23,907 nt of DNA. Source: JBDZUZ01 sp040255445 (lineage in GTDB: Bacteria; Planctomycetota; Phycisphaerae; Phycisphaerales; UBA1924). The translations under genes were made by a program, and so were the position numbers. This document shows positions 15,875 through 23,907 of this stretch, one piece after another. Every line of letters starts with the position of its first letter. Position 1 is the first letter of the stretch. The notes beneath the pieces were generated by a model that did not search any database, had not been told where the DNA came from, and saw only the letters and a list, made by a program, of their open reading frames with translations. The stretch spans positions 1 to 23,907 of the forward strand of contig JBDZUZ010000045.1 of the NCBI GenBank assembly GCA_040255445.1, given 5' to 3'.

Positions 15875-17065
15875 ATGGCGAAGAAGACAAGCAAGAAGGT
15901 GGCGGCGAAGGCGGGCGGTTCGAAGAGCGCGGCCGCGGGCGGCGCCCGCGGCGGCACCTCGGCGAAGGTCAAAGAACGCGATGCCGCGACGATGAAGAAG
16001 CTGACCGGCTTGGCGGACCGCATCGCCAAGTCGGCGCTGAGCGGCGTCGAGCCCAAGGTCGCGATCCCCAGCCGCACGCGATCGAACACGATCTGGAACA
16101 AGAAGCGGGGGATCCTGGAGATGGGCGATGCCGCGCAGGAGCGGCAGCTCTTCAATCTCAATCAGGCCAAGCAGTTCATGCAGACGATGCTGCACACCAG
16201 CACGATCAAGGACCTGATCGATGCCGGCAAGACCAGCAGCCTCCGTGGTGTGTTCTACAAAGCCAAGCACACGGTGGCGGGGACGAAGGAGAACACCTTC
16301 GACACGCAGGACGAGAGCGACCCGATCCTCGAGGATCTGGAAGTGTCGCTGGGCGCGCTCCGCGAAGAATTGCACATCTTCGCCGAGAACCGCGGCGCGA
16401 TGGTCGGCAACATCACGCTGACCGACAAGGGCGACGACATCGACTGCCGCCGCATGGGTTCCGGCGGCTACGCGATCCCCTCGATCGTCGAGCCCGATGT
16501 GATCCAGTTCAAGAAGTGCGAGGCCAAGTTCGTCCTGCACGTCGAGAAGGGCACGGTCTGGAACCGGTTCAACGAGGACCGCTTCTGGGAGGAGAACAAC
16601 TGCATTTTGACGCACGGCGCGGGCCAGCCGCCGCGAGGCGTGCGGCGGCTGCTGCAGCGGTTCAATCAGGAACTCAAGCTGCCGATCATCTGCCTGCTCG
16701 ATTGCGACCCCTGGGGGCACTACATCTACTCGGTGATCAAGCAGGGCTCGATCTCGCTGGCGTATGAGTCAACGCGGCTGGCGATCCCCGAGGCCAAGTT
16801 CCTGGGCATCCGCGCCAAGGACTATGTCGACTGCCAGCTGCCCGATGCGGTGAAGATCGACCTCTCCGACAACGATGTGAAGCGGGCGCGGGAGATCATG
16901 GCCTACCCGTGGTTCGAGGGTCACAAGGGCTGGAAGCGCGAGATCGACCGGATGCTGAGCAACGGCTTCAAGATGGAAGTCGAGTCGCTGATCACGAAGG
17001 ACATCTCGTATGTGACCGAGACGTACGTGCCGGAGCGGCTGGCGGCGCGGGATTGGCTGGATTGA
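15875..17065 (+). CDS. top6A: DNA topoisomerase VI subunit A (Spo11-like)
   Basis: 396 residues, the DNA-cleaving subunit related to eukaryotic Spo11. It opens with a Lys/Ala/Gly-rich tail (about 30 residues) absent from archaeal enzymes. Then follow a winged-helix part with SLRGVFYKAK (122-131), where Tyr128 is the likely residue that attaches to DNA, and a Toprim domain with FVLHVEKG (Glu224) and LLDCDPWGHYIY (Asp276, Asp278) for magnesium. Other family phrases are GNITLTDKGDDIDC, AGQPPRGVRRLL and QGSISLAYES. The ATG at 15875 has a weak GGA site. The gene follows topo VI B on the same strand, with no terminator between, so both subunits are probably made from one transcript. Confidence 0.95.
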   Translation: MAKKTSKKVAAKAGGSKSAAAGGARGGTSAKVKERDAATMKKLTGLADRIAKSALSGVEPKVAIPSRTRSNTIWNKKRGILEMGDAAQERQLFNLNQAKQFMQTMLHTSTIKDLIDAGKTSSLRGVFYKAKHTVAGTKENTFDTQDESDPILEDLEVSLGALREELHIFAENRGAMVGNITLTDKGDDIDCRRMGSGGYAIPSIVEPDVIQFKKCEAKFVLHVEKGTVWNRFNEDRFWEENNCILTHGAGQPPRGVRRLLQRFNQELKLPIICLLDCDPWGHYIYSVIKQGSISLAYESTRLAIPEAKFLGIRAKDYVDCQLPDAVKIDLSDNDVKRAREIMAYPWFEGHKGWKREIDRMLSNGFKMEVESLITKDISYVTETYVPERLAARDWLD

Positions 17066-17094
17066 GTGGGGCGCGAGGCTCGCGGGGGTGGGCG

Positions 17095-17553
17095 ATGGAG
17101 TTGGTGGATGGGGTGTTGACGGTGCCGTGTCTCGAGCACTCCGGGCGGCTGGTGTTCAGCGGCGGGACGCCGCACAGCGATCCGGATTCGGGCGGATCGT
17201 TCGCGGTCGCGTACGAATTCGATGATTCGGTGTCGCGGCAGTGGGGAGAAGGGTTCTTCGGGGCGTGCCGGGCTGAGTGGTCGATCCATGGGCCGTCGGT
17301 CATTGACGAGCGCATCGATTCGTTCCTGGCAAAGTGCGCGGCGGGACATGCATCGGAGTTCGAGCGTGTCTGGGGTCGCGAATCGCGAGACTTGGAGATT
17401 CGCGTGCGGAGCGATGGGCGCGGTCGATTCTGGCTGAGCGCGGCGACGCCGCCGGGGGTTGACTGGCCGTGGTCAGCGTGCGGGACGGTGGTGCTGGACA
17501 CGGCGTCAATGGATCGGCTGGCGGGGTTGTTTGGGGCGTTCTTGAAGGGGTAG
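17095..17553 (+). CDS. Hypothetical protein
   Basis: 152 residues from the ATG at 17095, with GGGGGTGGG just upstream. Frames further upstream overlap topo VI A and are not used. It is soluble, rich in Gly, Ser and Trp, without a signal or membrane segment. It has alternating beta-like stretches (VLTVPCLEHSGRLVFSGG, FAVAYEFDD, LEIRVRSDGRGRFWLSA) and a C-terminal LDTASMDRLAGLFGAFLKG. The balance suggests a small beta-sandwich or mixed fold. I do not recognise a family. It starts 29 bases after topo VI A and so may be in the same transcript, which does not by itself imply a link with DNA topology. Confidence 0.65.
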   Translation: MELVDGVLTVPCLEHSGRLVFSGGTPHSDPDSGGSFAVAYEFDDSVSRQWGEGFFGACRAEWSIHGPSVIDERIDSFLAKCAAGHASEFERVWGRESRDLEIRVRSDGRGRFWLSAATPPGVDWPWSACGTVVLDTASMDRLAGLFGAFLKG

Positions 17554-17593
17554 GCCGGCTCCGAGCGACACCTGCGGCCCGCGGCTGGTGCGA

Positions 17594-17610
17594 CCCGCCT
17601 TCAAGGCGGG
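17594..17610. other. Hairpin before a small gene
   Basis: CCCGCC and GGCGGG enclose TTCAA at 17594-17610, so the 17-base stretch is palindromic. It lies 14 bases upstream of the ATG at 17625, with GGAGGT between. It might be a weak terminator of the upstream gene or a structure near the ribosome site. Confidence 0.5.
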
Positions 17611-17624
17611 CTTTGGAGGTTTCC

Positions 17625-18008
17625 ATGAACGAGGCGGGCGGCGATCTGTTGCGCGAGGTGTGCAGCATCATTCGAAGCGTCGATACGAATATCGCATCGC
17701 TTCGCTCTGAGAGAAGGGCGCTTGAGTTCCTCTTCCCGGCTGAGATGGATCAACGAGCGTTGCTCGAACTGTTAGAGGATGAGTCGGCGCGAGCGTTGGT
17801 CCAGCGGCTCACACGTCATGCCGCGACGGCTGCGATGTTCCACTTGCTCACGGTTCTTGATGAGCGCAAGGAGCTCGGCGAGACCAGGGCCGCGCCGCGG
17901 CTGATACTCGATGTCGGAAGCGATGTCGTTGAGCCGCCGCCGGATCTGCACGAACGGCTGGGGGCGGTGATGCAGGCGGAGGGGATGGACACGGAGGAGT
18001 GGTGGTGA
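17625..18008 (+). CDS. Hypothetical small protein with helical middle
   Basis: 127 residues. The start at 17625 has GGAGGT four bases upstream, the best ribosome-binding site in this part of the window. The protein is soluble and mostly helical in appearance: EAGGDLLREVCSIIRSVDTNIASLRSERRALEFL and LLELLEDESARALVQRLTRHAATAAMFHLLTVLDERKEL, then an acidic C-terminus ending in TEEWW. No family recognised. It follows the previous hypothetical gene by 71 bases, with a hairpin between, and ends about 180 bases before the convergent eno. Confidence 0.65.
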   Translation: MNEAGGDLLREVCSIIRSVDTNIASLRSERRALEFLFPAEMDQRALLELLEDESARALVQRLTRHAATAAMFHLLTVLDERKELGETRAAPRLILDVGSDVVEPPPDLHERLGAVMQAEGMDTEEWW

Positions 18009-18130
18009 GCGCCACCGCACCGGCGGAGCAGCATCCTTTCGTGTCTGGTTGTCAGCAGGTCCGCTACGCTCGCCTCCGGCGACAGTTCTGCGTCGCTCCG
18101 CGACTCGGGGACATGAACGCTGACTGAAAC

Positions 18131-18158
18131 GAAAAACCCCCACGCGGAGCGTGGGGGT
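18131..18158 (-). terminator. Intrinsic terminator of eno
   Basis: Arms 18136-18145 and 18149-18158 form a 10-bp stem (ACCCCCACGC with GCGTGGGGGT) around a 3-base loop. On the minus strand it is followed by TTTTTCG. It lies 32 bases after the eno stop. The strong stem could also stop plus-strand read-through from the small gene at 17625-18008, but that side lacks a T run. Confidence 0.9.
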
Positions 18159-18189
18159 ACCAAAGGCACGGAACTCCAGCGCGATCAAC

Positions 18190-19491
<1,302 letters not shown>

Positions 19492-19634
19492 CGGTGGGTC
19501 CTTTGGGGGAGCGGTGGACGGGGATTCGGGGGCCGCCGCGGCCGGTGGGCCGGCGGCGGGCCGGTAAGAATATCGGGCCGCGATGCTCGGGCAGAGAACG
19601 CGGCGGGACGATATCGTTGCAGCGTCTGCGGGGA
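19492..19634. promoter_or_regulatory. Divergent promoter region, eno / phoU
   Basis: About 140 bases between the starts of two divergent genes. It must contain the eno promoter (left) and the phoU promoter (right). AAGAATATCG at 19566-19575 is an AT-rich spot that could serve as a -10 region for the right-hand gene. No Pho-box-like repeat was found by eye. Confidence 0.35.
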
Positions 19635-19640
19635 ATGACC

Positions 19641-20342
19641 ATGCCGATGACGCCCGAGGGGTTTGCCAAGCGGATCGACCGTCTTCGCGAGGATCTCGTG
19701 ACACAGGGTCGGCGCGTCCAGACGCTGCTGGAGGCGGCGTTCGATGCGCTCTTTGCGAACGACACTGAGCGGGCGGGGGGGATAGAGAAGCAGGACACAC
19801 CGATCGATGATGCCGATGTCGCGATCGAGAAGGCGGCGGTGCAGCTCCTGACCGAGGCAGCTCAGGAGAGCGCCGCCCTCGAACAGGGCCAGCTGCGGAT
19901 GGTGCTGACGATCGCCAAGGTGAACAACGAGCTGGAGCGGATCGCCGATGCGGCGGTCGATGTGTCGGAGCTGACGCGCCCGGGGGCGAACGCACCGGCC
20001 TTCCCCGACACCTTCAAGGTGATGGCCAACAGCGTGGTGGGGATCCTGCGGGATACCAACTCATCGATGCAGAAAAGCGACCCCGCGCTGGCGAAGGTCG
20101 TCCTGCAGAGCCAGCACACGGTGACGGCCTTCAAGGCGGCGATCCTTCGGGATGCCGAAGAGCGGATCGCGCGTGGCACCATGAGCGTCGATGAGGCCTT
20201 CCGCCTCCACGAGATCGCCTCGCAGTGCGAGCTCATCGCGGACCATTGCACGAACATCGCCGAGCAGGTGATCTACGTGACGACGGGCGCGATCGTGCGG
20301 CACACGCAGACGAGCTGGGTCGAGGTGCCTCGCACGAATTGA
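19641..20342 (+). CDS. phoU: PhoU-family protein
   Basis: 233 residues. Three in-frame ATGs lie close together at 19635, 19641 and 19647. The one at 19641 is preferred because GGGGA at 19630-19634 is six bases before it. It is a helical-bundle PhoU protein with two similar halves. The first has QGRRVQTLLEAAFDALF and IEKQDTPIDDADVAIEKAAVQLL, and AKVNNELERIADAAVD follows. The second has FKVMANSVVGILRDT, VVLQSQHTVTAF and EIASQCELIADHCTNIAEQVIY. The repeated E-x-x-R/H-I-A-D pattern binds metals in this family. PhoU proteins act with phosphate transport and PhoR/PhoB signalling. No pst or phoB/phoR genes are adjacent, so the partner is unknown here. Its last codons are copied in the repeat island that begins just after its stop. 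Confidence 0.9.
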   Translation: MPMTPEGFAKRIDRLREDLVTQGRRVQTLLEAAFDALFANDTERAGGIEKQDTPIDDADVAIEKAAVQLLTEAAQESAALEQGQLRMVLTIAKVNNELERIADAAVDVSELTRPGANAPAFPDTFKVMANSVVGILRDTNSSMQKSDPALAKVVLQSQHTVTAFKAAILRDAEERIARGTMSVDEAFRLHEIASQCELIADHCTNIAEQVIYVTTGAIVRHTQTSWVEVPRTN

Positions 20343-20375
20343 ACAAACCGGCGTAAGCGGCGAAAGGTGAAAGAG

Positions 20376-20395
20376 CCGATTGCGCGAGCAATCGG
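20376..20395 (+). repeat. REP-like palindrome, copy 1
   Basis: CCGATTGC, loop GCGA, then GCAATCGG: a perfect 8-bp stem closed by a GNRA-type tetraloop. It is preceded by AGAG and followed by AGTGT. It lies 33 bases after the phoU stop, in the plus orientation. Confidence 0.9.
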
Positions 20396-20459
20396 AGTGT
20401 TCCTCTGGGTCGAGGTGCCTCGGTCGAGTTGAGCGGGACCGGCGTGAGCGGCGAAAGAG

Positions 20460-20479
20460 CCGATTGCGCGAGCAATCGG
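20460..20479 (+). repeat. REP-like palindrome, copy 2
   Basis: Identical to copy 1 in stem, loop and both flanks (AGAG before, AGTGTTCCTC after). It is part of the duplicated unit. Confidence 0.9.
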
Positions 20480-20600
20480 AGTGTTCCTCGTGGCCACTTC
20501 GTTGGCTTGGTCAGGTCGTCCAGGGCCGGGAGGATGACCCTCGATATGCGCTGGCGTTCGCTCGCGTCGCATCCGTCGGGGACGGGACACCAAAGAGGAG

Positions 20601-20620
20601 CCGATTGCGCGAGCAATCGG
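20601..20620 (+). repeat. REP-like palindrome, copy 3
   Basis: Same 20 bases as copies 1 and 2. Here the preceding flank is AGAGGAG, and the following flank is AGTGTCCTC. It ends the first 140-base unit. Confidence 0.9.
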
Positions 20621-20716
20621 AGTGTCCTCGTGGGCGATTCGTTTGCTCGGTCTGGTCGTCGAGGGCCGGGAGGATGACCCTCGATATGCGCTGGCGTTCG
20701 CTCGCGTCGCATCCGT

Positions 20717-20816
20717 NNNNNNNNNNNNNNNNNNNNNNNNNNNNNNNNNNNNNNNNNNNNNNNNNNNNNNNNNNNNNNNNNNNNNNNNNNNNNNNNNNNN
20801 NNNNNNNNNNNNNNNN
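20717..20816. other. Assembly gap, 100 N
   Basis: Exactly 100 N, a conventional placeholder length. It interrupts the tandem repeat, so its true size is unknown and could be zero or many repeat units. Confidence 0.99.
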
Positions 20817-20840
20817 CGGGGGCGGGACACCAAAGAGGAG

Positions 20841-20860
20841 CCGATTGCGCGAGCAATCGG
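20841..20860 (+). repeat. REP-like palindrome, copy 4
   Basis: Same 20 bases, preceded by AGAGGAG as in copy 3 and followed by AGTGTGACC. Last of the plus-oriented copies. Confidence 0.9.
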
Positions 20861-20938
20861 AGTGTGACCTGCCGACCCTGCTGCGGTTGACGCCTCTTGA
20901 AGTAGGGTCCCTCACGGCGTGTCTGCGCCTCTGTTACC

Positions 20939-20958
20939 CCGACTGCTCGCGCAATCGG
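20939..20958 (-). repeat. REP-like palindrome, copy 5 (inverted)
   Basis: CCGACTGC, loop TCGC, GCAATCGG on the plus strand, followed by CTCC. It is the reverse of copies 1-4 with one changed base. The change leaves a G-T wobble pair on the minus strand, so the stem still forms there. It lies 135 bases before the RAYT-like gene. Confidence 0.85.
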
Positions 20959-20979
20959 CTCCTGGTGGGACGCGGGCAC

Positions 20980-21093
20980 AATGCGGCCCCCAATGTCGTT
21001 GGGCCCGCCAGGCGACCTCCGTTACTTTGCGTCCACCCCGGGTTTGTGGTCGATCCTCCGCATCCGGAGGATTTCCGGTAATCTCCGCGGCCG
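20980..21093 (+). promoter_or_regulatory. Leader of the RAYT-like gene with two stem-loops
   Basis: CCCAA and TTGGG (about 20987-21001) form the core of an imperfect GC-rich stem. ATCCTCCG (21053-21060) and CGGAGGAT (21065-21072) form a perfect 8-bp stem with loop CATC, followed by TTTCC, 21 bases before the start codon. The gene has no Shine-Dalgarno site. Stem-loops in this place are known to limit expression in IS200-type genes, but whether they do so here is a guess. Confidence 0.4.
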
Positions 21094-21575
21094 ATGTCGA
21101 ACAAGCCGCTCGCGTACTTCCTGACGTGGACCTGCTACGGCACTCGCATCCACGGCGATCCCCGCGGCTCGGTCGAGAAGTACAACAATGTGTACGGCAC
21201 GCCCAAGACCCCCGCATCACCCGTGCTCAGGAGGATCGCCCAGGCCGGCATGACGCCCGAGGGCCGAATCGGAGTGAAGCTGGCGGATACCGAGCGCGAG
21301 ATCGTGCACACCGCCATCGTGGATCATGCCGCTCACCGCGATTGGAGGATTCTCGCGCTCAACGCCGACGGACACACGTCCACGTTGTTGTGGTGTGCGA
21401 CATTCGGCCCGAGCTCGCGATCGGGCAGTTCAAGGCGTGGGCGAGCAGACGCCTACGTGAGGCGGGTCTGCGGACTTCGACCGACAAGATCTGGACGGCC
21501 GAGGGGAGCACCCGCTATCTCTACTTCTTCGAGGCGGTCGACGGAGCGATTCACTACGTCCTTCACGAGCAGTGA
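21094..21575 (+). pseudogene. RAYT / IS200-like HUH transposase, frameshifted
   Basis: Two frames together give one protein of about 160 residues. Frame one (21094 to about 21367) reads MSNKPLAYFLTWTCYGTRI, HGDPRGSVEKYNN and DHAAHRDWRILALNA. Frame two takes over with RTHVHVVVVCDIRPELAIGQ, FKAWASRRLREAGLRT, GSTRYLYFFEAV and GAIHYVLHEQ. This is the shape of Y1 transposases of the REP-associated (RAYT) kind: an N-terminal LTWTxYGTR, an HUH pair seen as HVH (21375-21383), and a late Tyr (AIHYVL) as likely nucleophile. Adding one base at about 21367-21369 restores an uninterrupted frame and the normal spacing to HVH. Either the gene is dead or the base is an assembly error. It is flanked by inverted REP-like palindromes at 20939 and 21635, and four more copies lie upstream. 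Such genes in gammaproteobacteria process REP sequences as single strands. Confidence 0.75.
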
Positions 21576-21634
21576 TGGACTGCCGCGTGCGGCTCGGACG
21601 CCGCACAGCGTGAATCTCCGCGAGCGCAGATACT

Positions 21635-21654
21635 CCGATTGCTCGCGCAATCGG
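21635..21654 (-). repeat. REP-like palindrome, copy 6 (inverted)
   Basis: CCGATTGC, loop TCGC, GCAATCGG on the plus strand, preceded by ATACT and followed by CTCC. A perfect 8-bp stem in the same orientation as copy 5. It lies 59 bases after the RAYT-like gene, so the gene is bracketed by two copies. Confidence 0.9.
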
Positions 21655-21686
21655 CTCCTCTCCTCGCGCGATCAAATGTTTCTCGC

Positions 21687-22759
21687 TCACCGCCACATCG
21701 ACGTATCAACCTCACCGCCGCCGAAGTCGACGCCCTGGAGCCCGCCGCGGGTCCAGCGGTAGTGGCCGATGAGCGTCGCGTGGCGCGAGGGCGCTTCCCA
21801 CGGCTGCGCGAAGTAGGTGAAGGTCGTGAAGAGCACCGAGCGCGGGGCTTCGGGCTTGAAGCCGCGGTTCGCGTGCGCGGTCTTGCGGAGGCGCACCGAC
21901 TGATCGAAGTGGAGGATCGGCTGCACCGCATCGGGGTCGGCGAAGATGCGTGCCGCGCCGTTGTGCCGCGCGGCCTCATCGTGCATCTGCACCTTCTGTG
22001 ATGGGAACGCGACCTCGCTCAGCCGGCGGCCGCCGAGCATGTCCTGCGTCCGCGGGCCGGCGATGAGATAGCTGTTCATGTCGCCGCCCTGGATCAGCGT
22101 GCCGCGGCCCATGCGGACCGCATCGGGGGCGAACGTCGCGGGGACGGTCTGGTAGCTGGAGCTGTACGGCCAGCGGCTGTTGTGCGGCGTGGGCGTCGGC
22201 TGCATGTTCCCAAACTCGCCCGCATCGAACCTGCGCCAGTCCTGCCAGTTGCGGCGGTGCGCATCTTCCGGGCAGACGACCACGGGCTCGGGCAGCCGCT
22301 GGGCCATGTAATCCTGCAGCACGAGGTGGCTGTAGAGGATGTGGGGGATCCAGTCGGAGATCCGCGGCATCTTCGCCGCGCCGTCGGCGCGGTCGCCGCG
22401 GCGGCGGATGATGTCGACCGCCTGATCCGCCGCGGCCTCGACCACTCCAGCGCTCTCCTTGAGATCCGGGAACTCGGTCGGGCGCGAGCGGATGCCGCCG
22501 ATGCCCCAGCTGAACGAGAAGAGCGTGNNNNNNNNNNCGCGGCGTAGCTCTGCGTGGCGACGCCGTGCTGCTGCAGGTTCGACTGGCAGACCAGCGTGCG
22601 CGATGCCGCCCGCGCCTTGCCGACCGCGGGGATGAGAATCGCGATCAGCACCGCGATGATGGCGATCACCACCAGCAGCTCGATCAGCGTGAAGCCCCGC
22701 CGCCGTTCGCGCCCACAGCCGCGCCCCTTCCGGAATGTCCCCTCGCTCGCCCTTGACAC
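21687..22759 (-). CDS. Type IV pilin-like / general secretion pseudopilin, broken by a gap
   Basis: Read on the minus strand, the N-terminus has basic residues (GRERRRG) and then FTLIELLVVIAIIAVL with the E at position 5 after the cleavage Gly, so it is a class III signal handled by prepilin peptidase. AASRTLVCQSNLQQHGVATQSYA follows, the stem phrase of planctomycete pseudopilins. A 10-N gap (22528-22537) interrupts it. After the gap the frame changes, and WGIGGIRSRPTEFPDL, DWIPHILYSH, CPEDAHRRNWQDW, NSRWPYSSSYQTVP and GHYRWTRGGLQGVDFGGGEVD follow to the stop at 21687. The frame change means the true gap length is 2 modulo 3 (for example 8 or 11). No ATG fits just before the leader. A GTG at 22759 is possible, and an ATG at 22924 would give an unusually long leader. 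No pilus genes are adjacent. Confidence 0.75.
22528..22537. other. Assembly gap, 10 N
   Basis: Ten N within the pseudopilin gene. The reading frame before and after does not fit a length of ten, so the number is an estimate by the assembler. Confidence 0.95.
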
Positions 22760-22926
22760 AACCCTGCCCCCAAACTCTTCCCTGCCGCGCGGTCCTCGCG
22801 TCGGCCTCCTTTCCCCCGGCCGAAACCGTTTCCAGCCGTTGAGATGCGTAGTGATACGCGGCCCTGAGAACAAGTGAAGCAGGTGTGCTGAGAACACCCC
22901 CCTTTCGAGCGCAAAGTTCATCAAAA
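22760..22926. other. Upstream region of the pseudopilin gene
   Basis: About 170 bases with a weak minus-strand open frame (ATG at 22921/22924) that continues in frame into the pseudopilin leader. It has purine-rich runs such as GGGGGAAAGGAGG around 22806-22818, but no ATG at the right distance. The promoter is probably here. Confidence 0.4.
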
Positions 22927-22958
22927 AGCAACGGGGCCCCGTCTCTCGACGGGGCCCC
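22923..22958 (-). terminator. Intrinsic terminator of ahcY
   Basis: GGGGCCCCGTC (22933-22943) and GACGGGGCCCC (22948-22958) form an 11-bp stem with loop TCTC. On the minus strand it is followed by GTTGCTTTTTGA, a T run after four bases. It lies 57 bases beyond the ahcY stop. Confidence 0.85.
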
Positions 22959-23015
22959 CGTGTGGTTTCAAGGTCCGATCAGCCGGCGGGTGAAGAAGGC
23001 GGGCCGGCGTCGGGA

Positions 23016-23907
<892 letters not shown>

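Larger units (their letters stand above)
20315..20488. repeat. Tandem units that duplicate the 3' end of phoU
   Basis: CTGGGTCGAGGTGCCTCG occurs at 20315, where it is the last part of phoU, and again at 20405, 90 bases later. Both copies continue through a CCGGCGTAAGCGGCGAAAG-like stretch into a palindrome and GTGTTCCTC. So a unit of about 84-90 bases was copied once, including the phoU tail and its stop codon, with some drift. Confidence 0.85.
20488..20866. repeat. 140-bp tandem units with an assembly gap
   Basis: A second unit type, period 140. The phrase AGGGCCGGGAGGATGACC starts at 20522 and recurs at 20662, and about 54 bases from there are identical. Each unit then has GGGACACCAAAGAGGAG leading into a palindrome. 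The 100 N (20717-20816) fall inside the second unit. Joining the two sides without the N restores a regular 140-base unit, so the gap sits at a place where an unknown number of further units may be collapsed. Confidence 0.85.

Noticed and set aside
14202..16720. Long minus-strand frames opposite the topo VI genes
   Set aside because: Antisense shadows; the plus-strand products have complete catalytic motifs.
20376..20860. CRISPR array
   Set aside because: Repeats are short palindromes inside longer related units, spacing is irregular (84, 141 and 240 with N), the sequence between them is itself repeated, and no cas genes are near.
20233..20979. 248-codon minus-strand frame through the repeat island
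   Set aside because: It repeats TLRLLAQSA and similar phrases because the DNA repeats, spans 100 N, and overlaps phoU antisense. It is a by-product of the tandem units.

Overview
This is a GC-rich bacterial window, probably from a metagenome-assembled or scaffolded planctomycete (Planctomycetota, perhaps the Phycisphaerae). The lineage is an inference. It rests on a long, highly hydrophobic FTLIELLVVIAIIAVL-type pseudopilin N-terminus, many genes without clear Shine-Dalgarno sites, GC-rich codon use, a DUF4340-type protein, csrA and an OtsA/OtsB-GH15 pair. Two N runs mark assembly gaps: exactly 100 N at 20717-20816 and 10 N at 22528-22537.

Layout. 54-1949 (+): a membrane-anchored AsmA-like protein, then metF. 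1950-5186: a block of unrecognised minus-strand genes (a small membrane protein, a lipoprotein with an internal domain duplication, two small soluble proteins), interspersed with a dispersed hairpin repeat here called family A. 5187-7630: a DUF4340-like protein (-) divergent from a NifU C-terminal-domain protein (+), then csrA behind a long G-rich leader. 7631-8361: a possible small zinc-ribbon gene and two strong intrinsic terminators facing each other. 8362-13136 (-): ndk, then an inverted pair of 8-bp tandem-repeat arrays, then otsA overlapping an otsB-GH15 trehalase fusion. 13470-17065 (+): both subunits of DNA topoisomerase VI, an enzyme typical of archaea. 17095-18008 (+): two small unrecognised genes. 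18190-19491 (-): eno, divergent from a phoU-family gene (19641-20342, +). 20343-21686: a REP-like repeat island with a frameshifted RAYT-type (REP-associated tyrosine transposase) gene. 21687-22759 (-): a pseudopilin gene broken by an assembly gap. 23016-23907 (-): ahcY, cut by the window end.

How the genes fit together. MetF and AhcY both serve the methyl/methionine cycle but are at opposite ends and not in one operon. OtsA, OtsB and the fused GH15 domain could make and hydrolyse trehalose from two overlapping genes. Topo VI A and B form one functional enzyme. The rest is mostly housekeeping.

The most unusual part is the repeat content. (1) Six copies of a 20-bp perfect or near-perfect palindrome, folding into an 8-bp stem with a GCGA (GNRA) tetraloop, surround a HUH/Y1 transposase-like gene. 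Four are embedded in longer tandem units that begin by duplicating the 3' end of phoU. (2) An independent intergenic family with paired (compensatory) arm changes. (3) An 8-bp GGACAAAG array with an inverted partner that supplies the last codons of the trehalase fusion.
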